The notes: a model not told the origin generated them from the letters alone. DNA of 8,180 bases from Candidatus Subteraquimicrobium carltonvillense (GCA_002339355.1 DDKQ01000099.1:1-8180); one strand, 5' to 3'. Positions 1 through 6,073 are shown, numbered from the stretch's first letter. Numbers and translations: made by a program.

Positions 1-27
1 CAATGTCTGCGATTAGTACATTTTTTT

Positions 28-40
28 AGGATTTAATCCT
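28..40. repeat. 13-bp perfect inverted repeat upstream of the DedA gene
   Basis: The sequence AGGATT-T-AATCCT is a perfect 6-bp inverted repeat around one central base. It follows a run of seven T and lies about 50 bases before the DedA start. It could be an operator. It is too short and AT-rich to be a convincing terminator of an upstream gene. No clear promoter hexamers were found in positions 1-84, and no gene end is recognisable there. Confidence 0.3.
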
Positions 41-93
41 TGTTTGGATGTGCGCAACTATTTAAACGCTACATATAGAAAGGGTTGGAATTA

Positions 94-720
94 TTGGATG
101 CCCTTGGATTTTTGAATATTCTCCTGCACTACTTCAAGCTCTATGGATATTATTTAATCTTCTTGGCACTATTGCTGGAAAACATAGTCGTTATCGGTTT
201 ATTCATGCCCGGCGAGACCATTTTGCTCGCAGCAAGTTTTTTCGCTTCACAGGATCATTTCAATTTAACCTATGTCATCCTCACGGCCATCGCTGGGGCG
301 TTTCTCGGCAATAATATCGGCTATTTCCTTGGTAGAAGGGGAGGACGTCCCTTCATCGAGAGATTTGGTGAGCATTTTTTCATATCAAAGGAAAGGATCA
401 AGGAAGCGGAGGAGTATTTCGACAATCATGGTGGCAAAACCATATTCATTGGACGCTTTGCCATCGGGATCAGGGTTTTTCTAGCTCCTTTAGCTGGAGC
501 TTCACGCATGAATTATTTAAAATTCTTTCTTTACACCGTGCTCAGCGTGATCGTGTGGACTCTTTTGATTTCTACTCTGGGGTATACTTTCGGTGAGCAC
601 TGGGAGCTTCTATTGAGGTTTCTTAAGCGGGCGAGTCGAATTTTATTGGTGATAATAGTCGGTCTTTTCTTTCTTTCCTATTACCTACGCCGCAGGAAAC
701 GGGAGCGAAAACGTGAGTGA
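94..720 (+). CDS. DedA family (SNARE-associated/VTT domain) integral membrane protein
   Basis: A 208-residue DedA/VTT-domain protein of the cytoplasmic membrane. Members act in envelope homeostasis; some have been shown to recycle undecaprenyl phosphate or move phospholipids. Visible family features are the first membrane segment and re-entrant region with LLLEN (27-31) and MPGE (38-41), a glycine-rich segment GNNIGYFLGRRGG (72-84), the amphipathic stretch EEYFDNHGGK (106-115), the GRF arginine motif (120-122) with a second R at 127, then hydrophobic helices at about 141-165 and 182-198. The C-terminus is very basic (RRRKRERKRE). I chose TTG at 94: an in-frame TTG at 85 directly abuts the Shine-Dalgarno AGAAAGGG (77-84), whereas 94 lies 9 bases after it. 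The stop overlaps birA (TGATG), so the two are probably cotranslated. The exact substrate cannot be read from sequence. Confidence 0.9.
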   Translation: MDALGFLNILLHYFKLYGYYLIFLALLLENIVVIGLFMPGETILLAASFFASQDHFNLTYVILTAIAGAFLGNNIGYFLGRRGGRPFIERFGEHFFISKERIKEAEEYFDNHGGKTIFIGRFAIGIRVFLAPLAGASRMNYLKFFLYTVLSVIVWTLLISTLGYTFGEHWELLLRFLKRASRILLVIIVGLFFLSYYLRRRKRERKRE

Positions 721-1703
721 TGAGAATGCCCATCGAAGAAATCTTATATTTCCTTAAGGATAAAAAGGGAGAATATATTTCCGGGGAATACCTTTCAAAA
801 CGTCTTTCCCTTTCGAGAACGGCCATCTGGAAGCAAATTCAAACCCTAAAAAGCCAAGGATACAAGATTGATGCCTCTCCACGCTTGGGATATCGGTTAT
901 GTTTCGTCCCTGATCTTCTCTTGCCCGCGGAGATAAGGTACAAGTTGTCCACGAAAATTTTGGGAAAGGAAATCCATCATTTTAAAGAAGTGGAATCGAC
1001 GAATGACGTGGCCAAGGATCTTGCAATCAGAGGTGCTCCTGAGGGAACCATCGTGGTTGCCGAAGTGCAAATGAGAGGACGGGGGAGGTTGGATAGGGGA
1101 TGGTTCTCTCCACCTGGTGGAATTTGGATCTCCCTTATACTGAGACCTTCGATGAGTCCGGCTGATATCCCAAAGATTACGCTCATGACATCGGTGGCCG
1201 TCGCCAAGGCCATCAGCGAGGTCACTGGACTCGGGGTTAAAATTAAATGGCCTAATGATATTCTACTCGATGGTAAAAAAGTGGCCGGTATCCTGACGGA
1301 GATGGGGGCGGAGGCCGATCGATTGAATTTCGTGGTCGTGGGCATCGGCATTAATGCCAATGTGGACATTGACATTTTTCCTCCAGATATTGAACCCCAT
1401 GCCACATCGGTTAAAAGGGCTTTGGGGGAGAATGTAGACCGCTTAAAATTGCTCAGATGTCTTCTTGAACGGTTGGAACGGAAGTATATTCGATTACAAG
1501 AGGGGAAATTTAAAGGGATTTTAAATGAGTGGAAGGGTCTATGTACCACTTTGGGTAGCCAAGTCAAAATCTCCACTGTGGATGGCGAAATTCAGGGAAA
1601 GGCAACTGGTGTCGATGAACACGGTGCGCTCATCTTGAAGCTTGCCTCGGGAAAAACCAAGACCATCTATGCGGGCGATGTCACCATTTTGCGAGAGGCA
1701 TAA
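720..1703 (+). CDS. birA: Bifunctional biotin--[acetyl-CoA-carboxylase] ligase / biotin repressor
   Basis: Cytosolic enzyme that makes biotinyl-5'-AMP and attaches biotin to a lysine of biotin carboxyl carrier proteins. This version also carries the DNA-binding domain of a repressor. Residues about 5-62 form a winged helix (recognition region around SLSRTAIWKQIQTLKSQGY). The catalytic domain shows the ST-N substrate motif (ESTND, 92-96), the biotin/ATP loop GRGRLDRGW (120-128), KWPND (176-180), KVAGILTE (187-194) and GIGINAN (208-214). The C-terminal small SH3-like domain covers about 280-327. Length (327 aa) is normal for the bifunctional form. Its ATG shares one base with the DedA stop (TGATG), suggesting reinitiation; GTG at 717 and ATG at 726 are in-frame alternatives. 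A weak SD, GGGAG, lies at 701-705. A matching BirA-type operator precedes bioY downstream, so it probably represses bioY when biotin is plentiful. Confidence 0.96.
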   Translation: MRMPIEEILYFLKDKKGEYISGEYLSKRLSLSRTAIWKQIQTLKSQGYKIDASPRLGYRLCFVPDLLLPAEIRYKLSTKILGKEIHHFKEVESTNDVAKDLAIRGAPEGTIVVAEVQMRGRGRLDRGWFSPPGGIWISLILRPSMSPADIPKITLMTSVAVAKAISEVTGLGVKIKWPNDILLDGKKVAGILTEMGAEADRLNFVVVGIGINANVDIDIFPPDIEPHATSVKRALGENVDRLKLLRCLLERLERKYIRLQEGKFKGILNEWKGLCTTLGSQVKISTVDGEIQGKATGVDEHGALILKLASGKTKTIYAGDVTILREA

Positions 1704-1762
1704 AATCCGTCCCATGGTCTCTCGCCGCTTGACCCTCGTTACTCAAGTGTTTTTTAATCCGC

Positions 1763-1791
1763 TTGACAAAGGATCTAATTTAAGATAAATT
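1763..1791 (+). promoter_or_regulatory. bioY promoter (TTGACA-N17-TAAATT)
   Basis: A consensus -35 TTGACA (1763-1768) is followed 17 bases later by TAAATT (1786-1791), a 4/6 match to the -10 consensus; ATAAAT at 1785-1790 is an alternative with a 16-base spacer. Transcription would begin near 1798, inside the first half of the BirA-type operator. The region 1704-1762 after birA shows no obvious terminator. Confidence 0.65.
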
Positions 1792-1820
1792 GTCAACCAA
1801 ATTTTTAAATTAGTTAACAT
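1790..1820. promoter_or_regulatory. Putative BirA operator controlling bioY
   Basis: TTGTCAACC (1790-1798) and AGTTAACAT (1812-1820) form an inverted repeat. The cores TGTCAAC and GTTAACA are 15 bases apart and differ from perfect symmetry at one base (C for T). This resembles the BirA sites described for biotin genes, with half sites like TTGTTAAC/GTTAACAA. It overlaps the -10 box and start point and lies 20 bases before the bioY start codon, so a bound repressor would block initiation. The gene just upstream encodes a BirA with a DNA-binding domain, which fits. Confidence 0.75.
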
Positions 1821-1840
1821 TTTATTTAGAGGTGATTTAA

Positions 1841-2377
1841 TTGAGGATCGGGATTCGAGGCATGATTTTGGTTGCCCTCTTCGCAGCTTTGACGGCTATA
1901 GGAGCTTGGATTCGGATTCCCATTCAACCCGTTCCCATTACTTTTCAGGTGTTCTTTGCTTTGCTGGCCGGGGCAATCCTTGGTGCGTGGCTGGGTGCTT
2001 TAAGCCAGCTCATCTACATTTTACTGGGGTGTATAGGATTGCCGGTCTTCGCTGGAGGTTCATCGGGTTTGGGTGTGCTGTTTGGTCCAACCGGGGGCTA
2101 TCTTTTCGGATTCGTCATCGGAGCATATCTCATTGGTGGGATGGTTGGAATAAGACAAAATCCCGGATATCTTTGGTTTTTGGCATCCATGTTACTCGGT
2201 GTAGCCGTCATTTATCTATTTGGTGTGATTCAACTGACTATCGTTGCCAAGATGAGTGTTCAAAAGGCTTTTCTCGTGGGGGTAATTCCTTTTATCGGCG
2301 TTGATCTCGTAAAAGCTCTATTGGCGGCATTAGTAGCCCGAAGGGTACTTGGATTCAGTGAGTATATCGCGGACTGA
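1841..2377 (+). CDS. bioY: Biotin ECF transporter substrate-specific component BioY
   Basis: A 178-residue membrane protein of about six helices that binds biotin. It imports it alone or with the shared ECF energy-coupling module (EcfA/A'/T), which is not in this window. Family marks are the N-terminal ALFAALTAIGAWIRIPI and VPITFQ (31-36), the signature GLPVFAGGSSGLGVLFGPTG (66-85) followed by GGYLFGF, and the helix around IGVDLVKALLAALVARRV (152-169). Length is typical. The start is TTG at 1841, 6 bases after the ribosome site AGAGGTGA (1827-1834); no ATG occurs closer to that site. The gene stands as its own transcription unit with a promoter overlapped by a BirA-type operator, so expression should rise when biotin is scarce. 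No biotin synthesis genes are present here, so the cell may rely partly on uptake. Confidence 0.96.
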   Translation: MRIGIRGMILVALFAALTAIGAWIRIPIQPVPITFQVFFALLAGAILGAWLGALSQLIYILLGCIGLPVFAGGSSGLGVLFGPTGGYLFGFVIGAYLIGGMVGIRQNPGYLWFLASMLLGVAVIYLFGVIQLTIVAKMSVQKAFLVGVIPFIGVDLVKALLAALVARRVLGFSEYIAD

Positions 2378-2417
2378 TATTCTGTCTTACTAAAAATTTG
2401 CCACACTACTGAATCCA
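2350..2417. repeat. 10-bp inverted repeat spanning the bioY 3' end
   Basis: TGGATTCAGT (2350-2359, inside the last codons of bioY) is the exact reverse complement of ACTGAATCCA (2408-2417). The loop is 48 bases, and no T-run follows, so this is not a classical terminator. It could pair in the mRNA tail or be chance. Confidence 0.3.
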
Positions 2418-2429
2418 TTAATGAGATTG

Positions 2430-2455
2430 GTTATACTATTTTTAAAAAGTATAAC
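2430..2455. promoter_or_regulatory. Dyad-symmetric putative operator/promoter of the antitoxin gene
   Basis: GTTATACT (2430-2437) and AGTATAAC (2448-2455) are perfect reverse complements separated by 10 AT-rich bases. The left arm contains a -10-like TATACT and the right arm a -10-like TATAAC; TTGGTT at 2427-2432 stands 17 bases before the latter. AbrB/VapB-type antitoxins commonly autoregulate through inverted repeats over their own promoters, and this one lies 15 bases ahead of such a gene. Confidence 0.45.
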
Positions 2456-2469
2456 AAAGGAGTGAAATC

Positions 2470-2712
2470 ATGGCTTTAATAATTAAAGGAAAGATATCTA
2501 AAAAGGGCTGGGTGGTTATTCCTGCTGAGTTGAGAAAACGGTATGGTATAAAACCAGGATCGGAAGTCCAAATTGTGCCAGAGAAGGATCATCTCAGGAT
2601 GGTTCCGGTTATGGATGATCCCATCCATACGACCTTAGGGAAATATGCGGGCAAAACCTCTCTCACGACGGCTTTACTTGAGGAACGAAAGATGGAGCTC
2701 GAACATGAATAG
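2470..2712 (+). CDS. AbrB/SpoVT-type antitoxin, VapB-like, without a toxin partner
   Basis: An 80-residue protein. Residues 5-47 form a swapped-hairpin AbrB/MazE/SpoVT DNA-binding domain (KISKKGWVVIPAELRKRYGI, then KPGSEVQI). The tail 54-80 (LGKYAGKTSLTTALLEERK...) resembles the C-terminal segment with which VapB proteins wrap around VapC PIN-domain toxins. The ribosome site AAAGGAG (2456-2462) sits well before ATG 2470. In a complete pair the toxin start usually overlaps the antitoxin stop. Here the stop lies in ATGAATAG, exactly such an overlap, but the overlapping frame ends after 10 codons and no PIN domain follows. It is therefore either an orphan antitoxin/regulator or the relic of a deleted pair. 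It may neutralise a toxin encoded elsewhere. The domain is confident; the biological role is not. Confidence 0.85.
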   Translation: MALIIKGKISKKGWVVIPAELRKRYGIKPGSEVQIVPEKDHLRMVPVMDDPIHTTLGKYAGKTSLTTALLEERKMELEHE

Positions 2713-2799
2713 CCAAGAGGAAATTAAAGAGGAATGAGCGAACAAATGGGTGGCAGAAGGTCTTGGAGTTATTGGAAAGAGCAAGATTTTGGGAGGTAG
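2705..2799 (+). other. Vestigial toxin start and two tiny overlapping ORFs
   Basis: An ATG at 2705 overlaps the antitoxin stop and opens a 10-codon frame (MNSQEEIKEE, stop 2735-2737). Its last bases overlap another ATG (2734) through ATGA, opening a 21-codon frame that ends with TAG at 2797-2799, inside the coaX ribosome site. Neither peptide matches a family I know. The first has the position of a vapC start and may be what remains after toxin deletion. The chain of overlapping starts and stops could couple translation of the antitoxin to coaX, but both may simply be noise. Confidence 0.3.
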
Positions 2800-2807
2800 A
2801 GCAGGGA

Positions 2808-3572
2808 ATGTTACTCGCCATAGATGTGGGTAATACCCAAACAGCCGTTGGCATCTTCAAGGGAGACGAACTTTGCTGTCACTGGCGCATCTCCACAAAT
2901 AAGGAGGAAACAGCCGATGAACTCGCCATTACCTTAGCGAATCTGCTTGGTCTGGAGAATCTGAACTTATCCGATATTAATGCCATCATCATTTCCTCCG
3001 TCGTTCCTCACTGCACGATTTCCTTAGCGGAAATGGCTCATAAGAATTTGAGGTTAGAGCCGTTAATCGTTGGTCCTGGTGTGAGAACGGGGATACCAAT
3101 CCTTTATGACAATCCCCATGAGGTTGGGGCGGATAGAATAGCGAATGCGGTTGCCGCTTACGAACTTTATGAGGGCCCGGTAATAGTGGTGGACTTTGGA
3201 ACCGCGACCACCTTTGATGCCATCTCAGAAAAGGGTGAGTACCTAGGGGGCGCCATTGCCCCGGGAGTTGAAGTCGCTGCTCAGGCTCTGTTCAGTGCTG
3301 CAGCCAAGCTTTCGGGAGTGGAGTTGGTAAGACCTCCTTCTCCCATCGGCAAGAATACTCAGGCAAGCCTGCAATCGGGTATCATATTTGGCTCCGCTGG
3401 ATTGGTGGACACCCTGGTGAGAAGGATTAAGAAGGAGATGGGGGATAATCCAAAGGTGGTTGCCACCGGAGGCCTTGCCGAACTCATGGCTCCAGAGTGT
3501 GAAACCATTGATGAGGTTAACCCACTTCTAACCCTAATTGGGCTCAAGAAGATTTATGATAAAAATATCTAA
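2808..3572 (+). CDS. coaX: Type III pantothenate kinase
   Basis: Cytosolic enzyme catalysing the first step of coenzyme A synthesis, ATP-dependent phosphorylation of pantothenate. Type III members belong to the ASKHA superfamily, need a monovalent cation and are not inhibited by CoA. Visible motifs are the phosphate-1 loop AIDVGNTQT (4-12), GADRIANAVAAYE (107-119) with the catalytic Asp109, the phosphate-2 motif VVDFGTATTFD (127-137), GGAIAPG (147-153), and ATGGLAE near 219-225. At 254 residues it has family length. ATG 2808 is chosen because a strong GGGAGGTAG ribosome site (2791-2799) precedes it by 8 bases; an upstream in-frame TTG (2763) would add 15 residues ahead of the conserved N-terminus. 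The stop touches the hisG stop on the other strand. No separate promoter is evident, so it may be cotranscribed with the antitoxin gene. Confidence 0.96.
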   Translation: MLLAIDVGNTQTAVGIFKGDELCCHWRISTNKEETADELAITLANLLGLENLNLSDINAIIISSVVPHCTISLAEMAHKNLRLEPLIVGPGVRTGIPILYDNPHEVGADRIANAVAAYELYEGPVIVVDFGTATTFDAISEKGEYLGGAIAPGVEVAAQALFSAAAKLSGVELVRPPSPIGKNTQASLQSGIIFGSAGLVDTLVRRIKKEMGDNPKVVATGGLAELMAPECETIDEVNPLLTLIGLKKIYDKNI

Positions 3573-3597
3573 CTATTTCACTATTTTGGAGATATTT
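3563..3597. terminator. Weak inverted repeat at the convergent coaX/hisG ends
   Basis: AAATATCT (3563-3570) and AGATATTT (3590-3597) are perfect reverse complements around a 19-base loop, across the junction where coaX and hisG stops abut. It is AT-only in most pairs and no T-run follows on either strand, so it would be a poor intrinsic terminator. It is the only candidate for separating the two convergent messages. Confidence 0.25.
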
Positions 3598-4445
3598 AAC
3601 TCCAGGATGTCTTCAGCTCCCTTTGCCTTGAGCTTCGGGATTAAGGTATTGACCTCACTTTTATTTACAACCGTAATTACCTCGTAATAATTTGCGTGAT
3701 ATAATTTGGAGACTGTGGGTTTTTTCATTGCTGGTAACGCCCTGACCACTGCATCCAATTTTTCTTCGGGCACGTTCATACAGAGCAGAACCCGACCCCT
3801 TGCTTCTATGACTCCCAGCAGTAATGTCTTAATCTCCTCAATTGCCTCTCTCTTCTTCGAATTTTTCCATGATTCCTTGTTCGCTATGAGCTTTGTCGTG
3901 GATTCCATTATCGTTCCAATAATCTTCAATCTGTTTTTCCGCAGGGTCTCACCTGTTTCAGTTAAGTCCACGATTACATCCATGAGTTCGGGAATTTTAG
4001 CCTCCGTCGCTCCATAGGAATAGAAAATCTTCACCGGTATTCCCAGCTTTTCAAAATAATCTCGGGTTATATTGGGAAATTCCGTTGATATTCTACTTCC
4101 GGGGAGGATTTGTTCGGGGGATTCTATTTCTGATTCCTCGAAGACTGCTAAGACCATCTTGACTGGTTCGGTGGTTACTTTACTGTAGGGAAGATCTGCC
4201 ACCTCAACGATATCCGCTCTTGACTCCAAAACGCAATCAAGACCGGTAATCCCAAGGTCAAAGTAACCTTCTTCCACATATTTCGGTATCTCCTGAGGTC
4301 TTAAGATTTTTACCTGCGAGATCCTGGGATCATAAATAACTGGATTATACCCCCGAAATTCCTTTTTCACCTCGAGATCCGCTTCCTTGAAGAGCAACAG
4401 GGTTTGTTCCTCTAGACTTCCCTTGGGAAGAGCTATTTTTAACAT
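3573..4445 (-). CDS. hisG: ATP phosphoribosyltransferase, long form
   Basis: Catalyses the first step of histidine synthesis, joining ATP and PRPP to give phosphoribosyl-ATP, in the cytosol. The 290-residue length marks the long, hexameric form that carries its own C-terminal regulatory domain and does not need HisZ. The catalytic part runs from LPKGSLE (6-12), through GITGLDCV (65-72), to the PRPP loop DLTETGETL (160-168). The C-terminal ACT-like domain (about 212-290) contains RGRVLLCMNVPEEKL, SPTV-like KPTVSKLY (242-249) and SEVNTLIPKLKAKGAEDILE, the region that binds histidine for feedback inhibition. The start ATG (4443-4445) has an excellent AGGAGGT site (4451-4457, minus strand) 5 bases upstream. 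It stands alone: no other his gene is in the window, and coaX and the regulator gene lie convergent and divergent to it. Confidence 0.96.
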   Translation of the reverse strand: MLKIALPKGSLEEQTLLLFKEADLEVKKEFRGYNPVIYDPRISQVKILRPQEIPKYVEEGYFDLGITGLDCVLESRADIVEVADLPYSKVTTEPVKMVLAVFEESEIESPEQILPGSRISTEFPNITRDYFEKLGIPVKIFYSYGATEAKIPELMDVIVDLTETGETLRKNRLKIIGTIMESTTKLIANKESWKNSKKREAIEEIKTLLLGVIEARGRVLLCMNVPEEKLDAVVRALPAMKKPTVSKLYHANYYEVITVVNKSEVNTLIPKLKAKGAEDILELNISKIVK

Positions 4446-4465
4446 TTTTAACCTCCTCGACCGCG

Positions 4466-4518
4466 CCTGCCCGTCCGGAAGGCGGACCTGCCGGCAGGCA
4501 GGAAAGCGAAGCTTTGCT
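4466..4518. repeat. GC-rich REP-like palindromic element in the hisG 5' region
   Basis: A GC-rich block in an AT-rich spacer with nested symmetry: CCTGCC (4466-4471) pairs with GGCAGG (4497-4502), GTCCG (4473-4477) with CGGAC (4483-4487), and CCTGCCGGCAGG (4487-4498) is a perfect 12-bp palindrome. The adjoining AGCGAAGCTTTGCT (4505-4518) is an almost perfect palindrome. It begins with CCTGCCCG, as do two other palindromic blocks in the window (7419 and 8145). It would be transcribed in the hisG leader and could fold strongly. It resembles dispersed REP-like repeats of environmental genomes rather than a gene-specific regulator. Confidence 0.6.
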
Positions 4519-4561
4519 AGAAGGATAGCATATTTACATTCAAATGTTAAAATCCATTCTC

Positions 4562-4575
4562 AAGCAAATTTGCTT
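4562..4575. promoter_or_regulatory. Perfect 14-bp palindrome between hisG and the regulator gene
   Basis: AAGCAAATTTGCTT is perfectly self-complementary. It lies at about -32 to -45 relative to the predicted start point of the regulator cassette, partly in the -35 area, as expected for an operator. The HTH protein encoded just downstream is the obvious candidate binder, but this is inference. Confidence 0.4.
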
Positions 4576-4592
4576 CAAATTTTTCAATTTTA

Positions 4593-4619
4593 TGTTAAAA
4601 TGTACACAAAATTGTGCAC
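4593..4619 (+). promoter_or_regulatory. Extended -10 promoter and overlapping dyad for the regulator cassette
   Basis: TGTTAAAAT (4593-4601) is an extended -10 element (TG-N-TAAAAT, 5/6 to consensus); a weak TTCAAA -35 lies at 4574-4579. The 10-mer ATGTTAAAAT also occurs 48 bases upstream (4544-4553). Directly after the -10, CACAA-AA-TTGTG (4605-4616), flanked by a mismatched pair and then GT/AC (4602-4619), forms a dyad over the predicted start point near 4607. This is a typical repressor position. Confidence 0.45.
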
Positions 4620-4632
4620 GGAAAATATAATT

Positions 4633-5229
4633 ATGGAACTAATTCGTATTGGGGAGAAAATAATCAGCCGAGACAGATTACTAAAGCTTGTGAGCGAGAT
4701 ACTCCACAGGCGCTCTCGTGGTGCTACTCAACAAGAAGTCGCTTCGGTACTGGGTGTAGAGCGCTCTTTTGTTTCTCATCTCGAGGGTTTGGGTGAGATA
4801 AGAAGAGGAAGGCGGATAGCTCTAATTGGTCTCTCCGCAGAGAATAGGACCCAGATTGAGGAGATAGCCAGGGAATATGCTGTGGATTTCATTTTCCTTC
4901 CAGACGAAGATCATGGACATTTCACCTTATCGGGTGAGAATCCCATAGAACTTTTCAATCAGGTCTTGGAGATTTTGACCAAACTCAAGGAGTTTGATTT
5001 AGTGATCTTATTAACCCCGGATAAAGGGCTTTCCCTTTTAGAGAAGGTACTTGGTAAGGAGGTCGTGAGCATTTCCCTTTGCAAGCCAGGTGGGGGATAT
5101 TTAAATCCCCAAGAATTGAAATCCCTACTATCCAAATTAATCATCAAAGGGAAGGGAGGTAAGTGGCGTGAAAGAGGTCGTAAGTATAAGTCTTGGCTCC
5201 TCAAAAAGAGACCACGAAGTAGAAGTTGA
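4633..5229 (+). CDS. HTH transcriptional regulator with C-terminal alpha/beta domain
   Basis: A 198-residue protein. Residues about 12-60 contain a helix-turn-helix (GATQQEVASVLGVERSFVSHLEGLGEIRRGR). After it, residues 60-170 look like a small alpha/beta sensor domain alternating hydrophobic strands and helices (RIALIGLS, VDFIFLPDE, FDLVILLTPD, KEVVSISL). I recognise the pattern from a family annotated only as 'transcriptional regulator' and found next to the gene that follows; the ligand is unknown. ATG 4633 is chosen because GGAAA (4620-4624) lies 8 bases upstream and the predicted transcript starts near 4607; the open frame extends to 4387 but runs through hisG and the palindromic element. 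The last 20-odd residues are very basic and overlap the next gene by 62 bases, which may reflect a lost stop (TAA at 5160-5162 lies in another frame). Confidence 0.8.
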   Translation: MELIRIGEKIISRDRLLKLVSEILHRRSRGATQQEVASVLGVERSFVSHLEGLGEIRRGRRIALIGLSAENRTQIEEIAREYAVDFIFLPDEDHGHFTLSGENPIELFNQVLEILTKLKEFDLVILLTPDKGLSLLEKVLGKEVVSISLCKPGGGYLNPQELKSLLSKLIIKGKGGKWRERGRKYKSWLLKKRPRSRS

Positions 5230-6073
5230 GCTTTTGGGAGAAAAATTCAGTATCCGCAGGATAGGAACGGATGGAGATTTCAATAAAGCTATCCGACTTT
5301 TGAGGGAGATGGACGGAAAGGTCGATGCCATTGGATTGGGCGGAATCGATCTTTATCTTTATGCTGGTGAAAAGAGATATCTAATAAGGGACGCTGCTAA
5401 ATTGAAGGGAGCGGTGAGTAGAACTCCGGTAGTTGACGGGAGTGGATTGAAGAATGTGTGGGAGAGAGAAGTGGTCCAGTATCTGCAGAGGGAGAAAGGA
5501 TTAAATTTTAAAGGGAAGACCGTGCTCATGGTGAGTGCCGTGGATAGGTTTGGATTGGCCGAAGCCCTGGCTGCCGCGGGCTGTAATATGATCTTCGGAG
5601 ATTTGATTTTTGGCTTGCACATCCCCATTCCCATAAGATCCTATACGAGCTTTCTAATTTTGGCGCAGATACTCCTTCCCATCGTGACCAAGATGCCCTT
5701 CAAAATGCTTTATCCAACGGGAAGTGAACAGGAAAAAGAATCAAGGGCAAAGTATGGCAAATATTATGAGGAAGCCGATGTTGTTGCTGGAGACTACCTC
5801 TTTATAAGGAAATACATGCCCTTGGATATGAGAGGGAAATGGGTTTTAACCAACACGGTGACTCCTTCGGATGTAGAGGAATTAAGGAGCCGGGGTGTAG
5901 AATATCTGATCACCACTACCCCAGAGTTTCGAGGCAGATCCTTTGGAACAAATGTGATAGAGGCAACCCTCGTGGCTCTCATCGGCAAGCCCTGGGAGCA
6001 TATAAGATCGGCTGAGTATCTCTCAATCTTAAGGAGACTCAATTTTGAGCCCAGGGTGGAGAAGCTCAATTAG
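5168..6073 (+). CDS. Conserved protein of the family labelled 'quinate 5-dehydrogenase', function unknown
   Basis: A 301-residue, mostly soluble protein whose family is often annotated 'quinate 5-dehydrogenase'. I see no glycine-rich NAD(P) fingerprint and no YdiB/AroE motifs, so the name is not supported by the sequence. Conserved-looking blocks are VVSISLGSSKRDH (4-16), IGTDGDF (32-38), GLGGIDLYLYAG (56-67), PVVDGSGLKN (87-96), VLMVSAVDRFGLAEAL (119-134), GDLIFGL (144-150), LYPTG (181-185), VAGDYLFIRKYMP (206-218), and TTTPEFRGRSFGTNV (249-263). The many Gly/Asp/Ser turns suggest a phosphate or sugar-like ligand, a guess only. The start is GTG 5168, 7 bases after GGGAGGT (5154-5160), inside the 3' end of the regulator gene, so the two are surely cotranscribed. 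Its consistent partner is the reductase-like gene downstream. Confidence 0.8.
   Translation: MKEVVSISLGSSKRDHEVEVELLGEKFSIRRIGTDGDFNKAIRLLREMDGKVDAIGLGGIDLYLYAGEKRYLIRDAAKLKGAVSRTPVVDGSGLKNVWEREVVQYLQREKGLNFKGKTVLMVSAVDRFGLAEALAAAGCNMIFGDLIFGLHIPIPIRSYTSFLILAQILLPIVTKMPFKMLYPTGSEQEKESRAKYGKYYEEADVVAGDYLFIRKYMPLDMRGKWVLTNTVTPSDVEELRSRGVEYLITTTPEFRGRSFGTNVIEATLVALIGKPWEHIRSAEYLSILRRLNFEPRVEKLN

Noticed and set aside
977..1576. Minus-strand 199-codon frame inside birA
   Set aside because: Antisense shadow of a well-conserved gene, with low-complexity Ser/Arg-rich translation and no ribosome site or family resemblance.
2763..2807. TTG start adding 15 residues to CoaX
   Set aside because: The strong ribosome site at 2791-2799 points to ATG 2808, and the conserved N-terminus begins there.
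4387..4632. Upstream extension of the regulator reading frame (about 82 more residues)
   Set aside because: It runs antisense through the hisG start and the palindromic repeat. The first supported ribosome site and the family-like N-terminus are at ATG 4633.
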